Below are positions 36,798 through 45,897 of a stretch of 54,017 nt of DNA, one piece after another. How positions within the stretch are numbered: the stretch's first letter is position 1; each line of letters begins with the position of its first letter. The stretch lies in NCBI GenBank assembly GCA_020725765.1, contig DYEI01000392.1, positions 1 to 54,017 of the forward strand. Reading direction: 5' to 3'. The stretch is from Anaerolinea sp. GTDB lineage: Bacteria > Chloroflexota > Anaerolineae > SpSt-313. A program made the position numbers and the translations under genes. The notes under the pieces are model-generated. The model saw only the letters and a program-made list of their open reading frames with translations, was not told the origin of the DNA and ran no database searches.

Positions 36798-38384
36798 TTA
36801 CGCCTCGGCGTTGGGCCCGGCCCACTGGCTGATACGGACGACCACGAACTCGGCAGGCTTGACCGGCGCGAGGCCGATCTCGATGATGAGCTGCCCGAGG
36901 TCGCGTACCTCCGGCGGGTTCAGCTCGGCATCACACTTGACGAAGAACGCCTCCTCAGGGGTAGCGCCAAAGAGGGCGCCGCTGCGCCAGACCATGCGCA
37001 GGAAGGCGGAGATATCGCGCCGGACGCGTGCCCACAGGTCCTGATCGTTGGGCTCGAAGACAACCCACTGCGTGCCGCGCTCGATGGAGGCCTCCACAAA
37101 GTTGAAGAGCCGCCGCACGTTGATGTAGCGCCAGGCGGGGTCGCTGGAAAGCGTACGCGCGCCCCATACGCGGATGCCGCGCCCGGGGAAAGCGCGGATG
37201 CAGTTGACACCCATGGGGTTGAGCATATCCTGCTCGCCCTTGGTCACATTGAGCTCGAGGCCGATGGCGCCAGCGACTACCTCGTTGGCCGGTGCCTTGT
37301 GCACGCCACGCTCGCCATCGACGCGGGCATAGATGCCGGCAACATGGCCGCATGGCGGCACGAGCATGGTCGAGCCATCGCCGGAGGGGCTGGGCAGGGC
37401 GATCCACGGGTAGTAGAGCGCGGCGTACTTGGAGTCGTAGCCGGCCTGGTTCTGGCGCCAGTCGGCGATCTCCTGCGGGCCCATGCCGGGCGGCGCGTCG
37501 AGGATGGCAAAGCGATACTTCATGCGCTCGCAGTGGTTGATCAGCGCCGTCTGCACGGCTTTGACGCCGTTGAGGTCAATGGCGCCAGCCAGGTAGGCGC
37601 TCATCAGGTCGGGGACGCACACCATGGTGATGTCTTCGAGGGCCTCCAGGCCGCCGAGCCCTTCGCGCTTGGGGGCGCTGCCTTCGAACTGGGGCGGTGC
37701 GATGGCCAGGGCTTTCGTCTCGCCGCCGGCCAGCGCGTAGGTCCCCTCGGCCGGACGGGTGCCGACGATCTTGCCCGCCTTGCGCACAACCTCGACCTCG
37801 ATGAGCCTGGACGCGGTGTTGACCGTCGCCTCGACGTTGCCGAGGGTCAGGCCGTCAAAGCGCTCGGCCTGGGCCGTGCCGCGCCTGACGACCAGGGTGA
37901 AGGTGTCGCCCTCGCCCTTGGGCGCCTCGGCGCCCTCGGCCGGCGCTGCCCCCTCGTGGCGAACGACGACGCTCAGCTCGTTGCCGGCCGGGCCGGCGGC
38001 GCGGGCCCGGATGGCCAGGCTATCGCCCTTCCCCTCGGCAGCACTCGGCAGGGCCGCCTGGGCGCGGGTGCCATCCCCGGCGGCGAGGGCTTTGACGCTG
38101 ACGACATAGCAGCGGCCCCCGCCGTTGGCAAAGTAGCCGTACACTGCGTAGGGAAGGAACGCGCCCTCGACGAACCCGCCGAACCTGGCCGTGAACTGGC
38201 CCCAGTTGGTGACCAGGGTCGGCTTGTTCAGCAGGGATACGGTCGATCCGTCCCGGCCGGGCTCCTCGGCGCGCTCGGTGAACCCGACAAAGGCGGCGAC
38301 CGCGGTGCCGACGCCCTCGATGGGCTTGGTGCCGCGCTCGACTTCCTCGACATACACTCCCGGTGAGAGATAGGTTGTTGCCAT
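36798..38384 (-). CDS. Phage tail sheath protein
   Basis: MATTYLSPGVYVEEVERGTKPIEGVGTAVAAFVGFTERA...; C-terminal RYINVRRLFNFVEASIERGTQWVVFEPNDQDLWARVRRDISAFLRMVWRSGALFGATPEEAFFVKCD. Confidence 0.97.
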   Translation of the reverse strand: MATTYLSPGVYVEEVERGTKPIEGVGTAVAAFVGFTERAEEPGRDGSTVSLLNKPTLVTNWGQFTARFGGFVEGAFLPYAVYGYFANGGGRCYVVSVKALAAGDGTRAQAALPSAAEGKGDSLAIRARAAGPAGNELSVVVRHEGAAPAEGAEAPKGEGDTFTLVVRRGTAQAERFDGLTLGNVEATVNTASRLIEVEVVRKAGKIVGTRPAEGTYALAGGETKALAIAPPQFEGSAPKREGLGGLEALEDITMVCVPDLMSAYLAGAIDLNGVKAVQTALINHCERMKYRFAILDAPPGMGPQEIADWRQNQAGYDSKYAALYYPWIALPSPSGDGSTMLVPPCGHVAGIYARVDGERGVHKAPANEVVAGAIGLELNVTKGEQDMLNPMGVNCIRAFPGRGIRVWGARTLSSDPAWRYINVRRLFNFVEASIERGTQWVVFEPNDQDLWARVRRDISAFLRMVWRSGALFGATPEEAFFVKCDAELNPPEVRDLGQLIIEIGLAPVKPAEFVVVRISQWAGPNAEA

Positions 38385-38499
38385 TGCTTGCCCTCCTGTG
38401 GCCAAAGCTGAAGCAACGAGGTGACAGGCCGCCTCGTGCGGGTTTTCTGCCAGCTATCGATCCATGGGCACTCACCCCCTCTCGCGGCATCCCTCGGCT

Positions 38500-39333
38500 C
38501 TAGACCTCGATATCATAGCTGGTCGATGGCACGGTGATACGCTGTTGCCTGGGCTTGCGGCCCTCGGCAGAGAGCTCCAGGGTGTAGGTGCCGGCCTCAA
38601 GGTTGCCGACCGTGAACCGCCCGTCGGGCTGCACCGGGACGCGCAGACCGCGCTCGACGAGGGTCAGGCTCAGGCCCTCGAAGGGGCCTGCCCCCTGCAC
38701 CCTGCCCCCGACCGCCCAGAGCGCCTGGGCCTGCCCGGGCTCGGCCAGGCTCTCCCTGAGAGGAAGCCCGACCGCCTGCCCGAAGCGCAGTTCGCGGGTG
38801 CGCACGAGCGGCCCGACAAGCTCCTGGTACGGGTTGAGGGCGAGGGTGACCACACAGGAAATCGCCGGCCGCAGCTCGTTGTCCAGGGCGTTCCAGAGAT
38901 CGGCCGGGTTGCGCAGGGCCTCGGGATCGGCGACACGGATCGGGATCGGCACCGGCTGGTCGCGGAGACTCTCGCAGAGCAGGTCGTCTGGCAGGGTGGC
39001 GTTTCTGAAGAGAGCCATGAGGGTTCGCGTCAGCAGGCGGTGCTCGTCCTCCGGCTCGGCCGCCCAGGCGGTGATCATGTAGTGCAGGTCCATGCGCACC
39101 GGGGTACGGCGTCGGGTCACGGTCCCGTCGCCATTGCGGCGGATCTCCCACTCGGGCTGGCGCAGCGTGGTGTTCTCGCGAAGGTGGTACAGGAAAAGGT
39201 TCAGGGTAGGCCGGCTCAGGCGGGAGGACCACTCGCGCCTCGGCTGCTGGAAGTCGATATTCACCTCGCCGTTTCTCACCGGCAGCTCGCGGATCAGCAG
39301 CTGCCGGAGCACCTCGTCCAGATCGCTGATCAT
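38500..39333 (-). CDS. DUF4255 (Pvc16-like sheath/tail terminator) with C-terminal carboxypeptidase-regulatory-like Ig fold
   Basis: MISDLDEVLRQLLIRELPVRNGEVNIDFQQPRREWSSRLSRPTLNLFLYHLRENTTLRQPEW; C-terminal PDGRFTVGNLEAGTYTLELSAEGRKPRQQRITV. Confidence 0.9.
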   Translation of the reverse strand: MISDLDEVLRQLLIRELPVRNGEVNIDFQQPRREWSSRLSRPTLNLFLYHLRENTTLRQPEWEIRRNGDGTVTRRRTPVRMDLHYMITAWAAEPEDEHRLLTRTLMALFRNATLPDDLLCESLRDQPVPIPIRVADPEALRNPADLWNALDNELRPAISCVVTLALNPYQELVGPLVRTRELRFGQAVGLPLRESLAEPGQAQALWAVGGRVQGAGPFEGLSLTLVERGLRVPVQPDGRFTVGNLEAGTYTLELSAEGRKPRQQRITVPSTSYDIEV

Positions 39334-39375
39334 CCCCGGTCTCCAGTCTCAGGAGTGCGGACCCCCTCCACCCAG

Positions 39376-39675
39376 CTACCCGCCGATCAGCACCGTTGGG
39401 CAGCCCATGGCAATGGAGTCGGGTGGGCCGGTGCAGGTAGCCATGTCACCTTGCCGGGCGGCAGGCATGCCGCCGATCATCACCGTGGCCGACCCCATAG
39501 TGATCGGCCCGCCGACATGTGGAATGGGCGGGGTGCCCGGCGTGACCATGGGGCAGGTGTGCATATCGCCAACGCGGGCGGCAGGCATGCCGCCAATGAG
39601 GACGGTCGGGCAGCCAGCGGTGATCACTCCGCCATGTACCGTTGGATCCCCCTGACGGGCGGCCGGCATGCTCAC
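39376..39675 (-). CDS. PAAR-domain spike-tip protein
   Basis: MSMPAARQGDPTVHGG...MPAARVGDMHTCPMVTPGTPPIPHVGGPITMGSATVMIGGMPAARQGDMATCTGPPDSIAMGCPTVLIGG. Confidence 0.95.
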   Translation of the reverse strand: MSMPAARQGDPTVHGGVITAGCPTVLIGGMPAARVGDMHTCPMVTPGTPPIPHVGGPITMGSATVMIGGMPAARQGDMATCTGPPDSIAMGCPTVLIGG

Positions 39676-40382
39676 GCCTGAGCCTCCTCCTCTTCCTCCT
39701 CCTCGAACTGGGCCTGGATTTGCTCCTCGTCTTCCTCTTCCGCCTGCCGCTGGACCCGCTCCTCTTCCTCTTCTTCCTCCGATTGCCGCTGGATAGGGCT
39801 GAGCCCGCCCGCAAGTGCGCTGGCAGCCGCGTCGGCCTCTTGCTCAAAGATATCGCCCGGGGGGTTGACGGTCATCCGCTCGGCGGAAGGGACGGCCCCG
39901 ACCCGCTGCTGCACGACGTGCGTCACTTCGTGGGCGATGAGTTGCTGGCCGCTCGTGGAGTGTGGCTCGTAGGCACCGGACCGGAAAAAGATGTCCCGGC
40001 CACTCGTGAAGGCGCGGGCGTTCAGAGCCCGGCTGAGGGAATCCGCCTCCGGTGAGGTGTGGACCCGGACGCCGCTCAGGTCCTGGCCAAAGGCGGCGCC
40101 GAGCTCCGAGCCGATGGCGCTATCAAGGGGCTGACCCTCGCTCCGGGCGCGATTGATGCGGGCAGCGGTCTCGTCGTCCAGTTCCGCTGGGGAATCGCCG
40201 GAACGTTGAGCGAGCGCGCGTGCTACGGCCCGGTTGCCGATCTGCTGCTGCAGTGTGGCCAGCGGTGGAAGCGAGGCTCCCTGCGCCACTTTCTGCTCCT
40301 GCCCGGGAACCGGGCGCGCACGTTGGGGCCTCCTCGCGGCCTTCTCGTCTCCCGTCAGTTGCTGATTGCCCATGAGCCCCAA
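39672..40382 (-). CDS. DUF4157 domain protein (eCIS cargo/effector-like) with Glu-rich C-terminus
   Basis: LDSAIGSELGAAFGQDLSGVRVHTSPEADSLSRALNARAFTSGRDIFFRSGAYEPHSTSGQQLIAHEVTHVVQQ (HExxH); C-terminal QRQ(E)n repeats; overlaps PAAR gene by 4 bp. Confidence 0.93.
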   Translation of the reverse strand: MGLMGNQQLTGDEKAARRPQRARPVPGQEQKVAQGASLPPLATLQQQIGNRAVARALAQRSGDSPAELDDETAARINRARSEGQPLDSAIGSELGAAFGQDLSGVRVHTSPEADSLSRALNARAFTSGRDIFFRSGAYEPHSTSGQQLIAHEVTHVVQQRVGAVPSAERMTVNPPGDIFEQEADAAASALAGGLSPIQRQSEEEEEEERVQRQAEEEDEEQIQAQFEEEEEEEAQA

Positions 40383-40421
40383 CCTCCCTGGCGGATGCTC
40401 CGCCCCTGTGTGCGCTGGACT

Positions 40422-41216
40422 TTAGAATGAGGTCCCATCGGGACCGGGCTCTGCCCCTTCGCCCGGCGGCTCGGCGCCGCGCTCCAGCGCCTCAATGAAC
40501 CCAGACTCCGGGTAGCGGCGGAACAGCTCGTAGAGCACCTCGCGGTAGTGCGGCTCGAACTCGAGAATGCGCGCCCACTCGGCGTAGCACCAGTCTTCCA
40601 CGAGCGCAAAGGCGCCGACAAGCCGGGCGCGGCTCAGGTCCCGGCCGACCTCGCGGCGCAGCAACTCGACGAGGACTTCCCGGCAGGTGCAGAACCGGCG
40701 GGCGCCGGAAAAATCGGCACCTTCGAGGCCGCTTCCGGTGGCGTTCACCCGGTCGATAAGGGCGCCGCAGAAACGGGCATCGCGGAAGCTGCAGCGGGCC
40801 AGGGTGCTCAGGGTCAGGTTGGCGCCGTCGAGCCGGGCGCTGCGAAGCTCGCAGCTCCGGAGCAGGGCGTGCGACAGGTCGATGCCGGTCATATCGGCGA
40901 GGGTCAGATCGGCCAGCTCCCAGCGACTCCTCGAGGCATGGGCGCCGGCCAGGCAGGCCCCTGCAGCGTCGACCAGCTCGAGGTGAGCACGCTCGAGGCA
41001 GGCATCCCGCAGGGACGCATGGCTCAGATCGACCTGTCGGAGGTGAGCGCCGGCAAGGTTGGCGCCGTCCAGGTTGGCGTGGGTGAGTGAGACGCACGCC
41101 AACGGCCTCCCCGACAGGTCTATGCCGCTGAGGTCTGCATGGCTAAGCCCGCGATCTGGTGGCAGCCCGCGCAACTCTTGGGTCAGGCTCAACAGTCTCG
41201 CCTTGGCTGTGTGCAT
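40422..41216 (-). CDS. Pentapeptide-repeat protein in the eCIS cluster
   Basis: ADLSGIDLSGRPLACVSLTHANLDGANLAGAHLRQVDLSHASLRDACLERAHLE.... Confidence 0.88.
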   Translation of the reverse strand: MHTAKARLLSLTQELRGLPPDRGLSHADLSGIDLSGRPLACVSLTHANLDGANLAGAHLRQVDLSHASLRDACLERAHLELVDAAGACLAGAHASRSRWELADLTLADMTGIDLSHALLRSCELRSARLDGANLTLSTLARCSFRDARFCGALIDRVNATGSGLEGADFSGARRFCTCREVLVELLRREVGRDLSRARLVGAFALVEDWCYAEWARILEFEPHYREVLYELFRRYPESGFIEALERGAEPPGEGAEPGPDGTSF

Positions 41217-41238
41217 AGAGTGTCCTTACACAAGAAGA

Positions 41239-41266
41239 GCTTCCCGCGCGTATGCGCGCGGGAAGC
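41239..41266. terminator. Hairpin between the 617-aa gene and the pentapeptide gene
   Basis: GCTTCCCGCGCG-TATG-CGCGCGGGAAGC, perfect 12-bp stem; followed on the minus strand by TCTTCTTGTG. Confidence 0.6.
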
Positions 41267-41272
41267 CAGCGA

Positions 41273-43126
41273 TCATGGGACGATGTTCAATCGCGCAGCT
41301 CTGGCTCTTTCGCGCTCCTCTGCTACCCGGGCGTACCGCTCGACGTCGAGCCCGAGGGCCTCGCAGCGACGCTTGATCTTCTTTCCGACGTTTCTCTCCA
41401 CGCTGTGGTGGACGAGGCCGCCGGTGCGCGCGATGACCCTCGTGACCAGCCGGTACCCAAACTGCTCCAGCCACTCTCTCCACATGCCCTTCTCAAACTC
41501 CCTGGCTGTTACCCCCTGATCGACGGGCTGCAGCTCGGATACTCTCTTCCCGCGGATCGTTAGAGATTGCTCCATCGCCTCGATCGGACTAAAGTCGAGA
41601 AAGAAGTCGGGGTCGTTGCGGTTGGCGCGGTCCTGCCACTCCAGGAGCCGATTGGTGGCGACGAGCAGCTCGGTGTTGATCCGCACTTCCTCCAATCCTC
41701 TCCAGGCGAGGGGATCTTGTGGAAAGGCATTCAGGCCGGGGGCGCCCGGCGGCCTGGCTGCCGCGCCAGCCGTGCGCATGCCGTATTTGGCAAGGTCTTT
41801 GACCCCATCGATCAAAAAGTCACCGGCCTGCGCTGCCCTCATCGAACTGCCAATGATGCCGCCTATCCCGCCAGGGACAAAGGCAAGGGCAGCACCCAAG
41901 ATCAAATCCCCGGCCAGCCGCTCGCTCGCCGCCTGATCTCGAAGCACGTCAGTATGGTCCTTGTAGGCCTTGCCATAGGCCAACGACAGGCTGGCGAGCC
42001 AGGCACGGGCTGCGCGATCGGCAGCGTCAATCCGAGTGTTGGCCTGGTTGCAGAGGCTCAGGAACTCTTCCTTGGCCATCTCAACGTGGGTCTCGACGGT
42101 GACCTGCCCGGTGACGGCTTCCGGGGGCGTGTTTCCCGGCATGGGGGTGATGGTGAAAGCCGCACCTCCTATGTTATTGGCCCGAAACTGAAGCTCGTAC
42201 TCGCCCGGGCCGAGCACCCGTGCCTGGGTCAGGCTGAGGGCGCCCACTGTTCCACCCCTGGCAGGGACGCCGAGCACCCCCACGCCTGAGATCTGGACTC
42301 GCACCGGCAAGCCGGCGTACGTGGGGGACACGTTTCCCATAAAGACTCGCACCCGCAGGTACTCGCCCACGCGCATGCGTTCGATGTCTCCGGAGAGCGG
42401 CTCGCCGCCGGGGCCCTCGCGCCACAGGGAGGCCATCTCCACGAAGGGGCGGTTGACCGTCACGGTTTCCTCAGAGATGCCCGTGTCCTCGGCCGCGCGG
42501 CCTGGAACCTCATAGTGCAGCCACACTCCCACCTCGCCCGTGCCGGGCGCCATGCCCCGCAGCCGCAGTTCGTAGTGGCCCCGACGTGGCGGGGTAGGGG
42601 TATCGATCGATTCCAGGATGTCCGAGGTGTACATGGCCGCCCACTCGAAGGTCGTGCCTTCTGGAGCCTCGGAGAGGTTGATGACGTCGAACACCTCGGT
42701 GTGCTCGCCACCGATGTCGATCGGCCCGGCGGGGAGCAGGATGCCCATCGCACGGGGTCCAAACCCAGCCGCAGGGGGCTCAGCCGCGGCCTCTTCCGCC
42801 ACACCCTCTTCCTGAAGGTAGACCATGGAGTCGCGGCCCGCAGCAGCGGTCGAAAGGCCGGCGTGGGCCGGGCCTATCGCTCGCTGCAGGTGCCGGTTGC
42901 CCTGCAACCGGGCAATGCCCGCGGCGAGGGCCTGCCGCTGCACCGGCGGCAGGCGTGGATCGGCGAGGCGCGCAGCCTGCGCGTCAATGGAGGCGCCCGC
43001 AGCCACGACAAGAGGGCTGCCGGGCGCAAGCGCGGCCTCTTGATGCGCGCGGGATTCCGGCACTTTGGCGCTGGTCTGTCGGCGCCTTCCGGGCCTGCCG
43101 GGGTCTGCTCGCTTGTGCTCAGGCAT
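41273..43126 (-). CDS. Large eCIS-associated protein, putative cargo/effector
   Basis: N-terminal LPPVQRQALAAGIARLQGNRHLQRAI motif similar to the DUF4157 protein; central hydrophobic Gly-rich LILGAALAFVPGGIGGIIGSSMRAAQAGDFLIDGVKDLAKYG segment. Confidence 0.7.
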   Translation of the reverse strand: MPEHKRADPGRPGRRRQTSAKVPESRAHQEAALAPGSPLVVAAGASIDAQAARLADPRLPPVQRQALAAGIARLQGNRHLQRAIGPAHAGLSTAAAGRDSMVYLQEEGVAEEAAAEPPAAGFGPRAMGILLPAGPIDIGGEHTEVFDVINLSEAPEGTTFEWAAMYTSDILESIDTPTPPRRGHYELRLRGMAPGTGEVGVWLHYEVPGRAAEDTGISEETVTVNRPFVEMASLWREGPGGEPLSGDIERMRVGEYLRVRVFMGNVSPTYAGLPVRVQISGVGVLGVPARGGTVGALSLTQARVLGPGEYELQFRANNIGGAAFTITPMPGNTPPEAVTGQVTVETHVEMAKEEFLSLCNQANTRIDAADRAARAWLASLSLAYGKAYKDHTDVLRDQAASERLAGDLILGAALAFVPGGIGGIIGSSMRAAQAGDFLIDGVKDLAKYGMRTAGAAARPPGAPGLNAFPQDPLAWRGLEEVRINTELLVATNRLLEWQDRANRNDPDFFLDFSPIEAMEQSLTIRGKRVSELQPVDQGVTAREFEKGMWREWLEQFGYRLVTRVIARTGGLVHHSVERNVGKKIKRRCEALGLDVERYARVAEERERARAARLNIVP

Positions 43127-43172
43127 GGCTTGGTGTCCCCGCTCTCAGGGCATGAATGCAGATGGTGGCCGG

Positions 43173-43439
43173 CTAGGGCGCGGCCCTGTCGCGCACCTCG
43201 GTGCTGTCATCGCCGCCGATGCTAGCCCCTCTGGCTGGCTCTTCCCTGGCCTTGAGGCCGGCCTGCTCCTCAACAAAGCGGAGGAAGGTCTCGAGGTCGT
43301 GGAAGTAGAGGCGCTTGCCGCTGCGAACGTGATCAATCGTGCCCCGCCAGCCGAGAGCGTCCGCGTCGTCGTCCTCCGTCTCGTGCCAGATGCGGACGAC
43401 GAACGCATGCACATCGCGGCGCGGGCCCCGCAGGCACAT
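43173..43439 (-). CDS. Small conserved-looking protein between ATPase and putative cargo
   Basis: HAFVVRIWHETEDDDADALGWRGTIDHVRSGKRLYFHDLETFLRFVEEQAG; start uncertain. Confidence 0.6.
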   Translation of the reverse strand: MCLRGPRRDVHAFVVRIWHETEDDDADALGWRGTIDHVRSGKRLYFHDLETFLRFVEEQAGLKAREEPARGASIGGDDSTEVRDRAAP

Positions 43440-43632
43440 GAGGCTTGTGTCCTTCCCAATGGCCAACCGTTGCAACCTGTCGCTGCTCCGGCTGGCAGCG
43501 CGTGGCGAGAGAGCCGCTACAGTCCAGATCATAGCACGGGCGCGTCTATTTCCCGTCTCGCCAGCGTCTCCTGGCGTCTCCTGACGGAGGTCACCGAGGG
43601 GGAGGCAGCGGCTCGGCGCGGGCCATGGGCCT

Positions 43633-45810
43633 TCAGTGGGCCGGGTCCTCGTCTACCAGGCGACCCATCTTCTGCAGCTCGCGACGGGTGCTGTGTAAGA
43701 GGTGGGCCATGGAGACAGGCTTTCCGTCGGCGGCGGCGAGATAGGCCGCTGCCACGATGATGTTGCGGATGCTCCCCCCGGCGAGCTTGTGCCGGCGGGC
43801 CAGGAAGGCCAGGTCGACATCGGCGGTGCGCGGCACATCGGGCGGGAAGAGCGTCTGCCAGATGCGGAGGCGGTCTACTTCCTCGGGAAAGGGAAAGTCG
43901 ACGGCAAACTGCAGCCGCCGGGTAAAGGCCTCGTCGAGGTTGGAGCGCAGGTTCGTGGCGAGGATGGTCACTCCCTCGTAGGCCTCCATGCGCTGGAGGA
44001 GGTAGCTGATCTCGATGTTCGCGTACCGGTCGTGCGAGTCGCGCACCTCCGAGCGCTTGCCGAAGAGGGCATCAGCCTCGTCGAAGAAGAGGATGGCGTT
44101 GGAGCTCGCCGCCTCGGTAAAGATGCGTTCGAGGTTCTTCTCCGTCTCTCCGATGTACTTGCTGACGACGGCCGAGAGGTCGATCTTGTAGAGGTCGAGC
44201 CCCAACTCTGCGGCCATGATCTCGGCGGCCATGGTCTTACCCGTGCCGGGCGGGCCGGCGAAGAGGATGGTGACGCCGGGGCTGGAGGCGAGCTTTTTCC
44301 CGACGCCCCACTCCTCGAGGACCCGTGAGCGCTCGCGCACCGTGGCGATGATCTCGCGCAGGAGCGCGACCTGGTCGGGGGGCAGCACAATGTCGGCCCA
44401 GCCGTAGCGCGGGGAGATCTTGCGGGCGAGCCTGGCGAGGCCCGGGTTCGAGTGGGCGCGGGCTGCAGCAAAGAGGTCTGGCCCGACAACCTGGCTCCCT
44501 CGCCGTGCCGCCAGATCACGTGCCGTCGCGACGGCATCGCGGATCTGGCCCCCGGTCAGCAGGAAGCGCCCCGCGACGGCGTCGACCTCAGTGCGGACGG
44601 CTTCTGCTTCGCTGCCAAGGAAACGCAGCCAGAGAGCACGGCGGTGTGCATAGTCGGGCACCGAAAAGCTGATCTGGATGACCAGACGGTCCCGCTCCAC
44701 GCCGCTGAACTGCCAGGGGGTCTGGCCAGCGAGGACGATTGCCCCCGGAAACGCGCAGACCTCTTTCAGCAGTGCCGGGAGGGTCGGAGTGTTGAGGCAG
44801 GAGTCCCAGCCGGTCAGGAGGGGGAGGGCACTCAGGAGACGGGCGTCGCGTAGCGCGAGGCGGGTAGCCGAGAGGGGGGTCGATTCGCCGGCTGCAATGG
44901 CTGCCGCGATGTCAACGATCAGGAGCGCTCGCCCAGCGCGAGCTGCGAGGAGCCGGGCGGCAGCCTGCTGGGCAGCAACGTCCGGCCCATCGAAGAGCAC
45001 AATCGGCTCCCGGGAGGCGAAGGGCTCGAGTGCGCACCAGGCCTCTCCCGCGATGGTCGGGTCCTCGGGACGGGCCTCCATTGGGTGCAGTGCGGCGTGT
45101 GCTGCCAGCTCCGGTCGCGGCTGGTAGCGTCCGAGCAGGTAGGCGACGACGGTGTCATCGACACGGAGCAACTGACCGAGGAGGCTCGCTCCTCCGGGCG
45201 GTGGCTCGGGGATCCGCTCCAGCAGTTGATGGCGGAAGAGTGGGGCGTCGTCGCCAAAGCGCGAGAGACTGAGAAGGCGCTGCGGACCCGGCGGGCACAG
45301 GAGGTCCAGTATCAGGCTCACGCTCGGCCGCTTGCGGGTGACATCGTCCTGCAGGTAGCCGTACAGCCGCTCGTACCGGAGGTCGAGGGCCGGCGCCAGG
45401 CACACGAGGAGCGCCTCGACCTCAAAGCGCTCGAGGCCAAAGGCCGGGCGCAGGCGCTCAAGGGGCAACACGTGCCCGAGGGCGCGCGCCTTCTCACGGA
45501 TGGCCTCGATCCGCCGGGCGCACGCACCCTCGAGAGCTGCAAAGGCCTGCTCCTCGTCCGCAGGGAGCGAGATCCCCTGGCCCCAGGTCGTGGCGAGGGG
45601 GCGAGAAAGGAGCGCCTCCGCCTGCTGGTCCGATACGTAGAGTCCACGGAAGGCGTCGGCGGGGTCCTGTCCGGCGAGTTGCCAGCGCCGCACATCGCGG
45701 CGGATCAGCACATCGAGGCGTGCCAGCTCTGCCTGGAGGTGGGCGAGGCTCAGCTCGGAGGGACCGGGGGCTGGGACTGCTACCTGGGCTGTCTGCTCTT
45801 TCTCGCTCAT
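43633..45810 (-). CDS. AAA+ ATPase (Afp15-like, eCIS-associated)
   Basis: ILFAGPPGTGKTMAAEIMAAELGLDLYKIDLSAVVSKYIGETEKNLERIF...ILFFDEADALFGKRSEVRDSHDRYANIEISYLLQRME. Confidence 0.95.
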   Translation of the reverse strand: MSEKEQTAQVAVPAPGPSELSLAHLQAELARLDVLIRRDVRRWQLAGQDPADAFRGLYVSDQQAEALLSRPLATTWGQGISLPADEEQAFAALEGACARRIEAIREKARALGHVLPLERLRPAFGLERFEVEALLVCLAPALDLRYERLYGYLQDDVTRKRPSVSLILDLLCPPGPQRLLSLSRFGDDAPLFRHQLLERIPEPPPGGASLLGQLLRVDDTVVAYLLGRYQPRPELAAHAALHPMEARPEDPTIAGEAWCALEPFASREPIVLFDGPDVAAQQAAARLLAARAGRALLIVDIAAAIAAGESTPLSATRLALRDARLLSALPLLTGWDSCLNTPTLPALLKEVCAFPGAIVLAGQTPWQFSGVERDRLVIQISFSVPDYAHRRALWLRFLGSEAEAVRTEVDAVAGRFLLTGGQIRDAVATARDLAARRGSQVVGPDLFAAARAHSNPGLARLARKISPRYGWADIVLPPDQVALLREIIATVRERSRVLEEWGVGKKLASSPGVTILFAGPPGTGKTMAAEIMAAELGLDLYKIDLSAVVSKYIGETEKNLERIFTEAASSNAILFFDEADALFGKRSEVRDSHDRYANIEISYLLQRMEAYEGVTILATNLRSNLDEAFTRRLQFAVDFPFPEEVDRLRIWQTLFPPDVPRTADVDLAFLARRHKLAGGSIRNIIVAAAYLAAADGKPVSMAHLLHSTRRELQKMGRLVDEDPAH

Positions 45811-45897
45811 CCCAAGGCTGCTTTCGTCCGGTGAGCCATCAAGTGACCCGCGACAGGGCCGAGTGGCTCGCGGGTGCTGCTGTTGTGCGCCGGGGGC

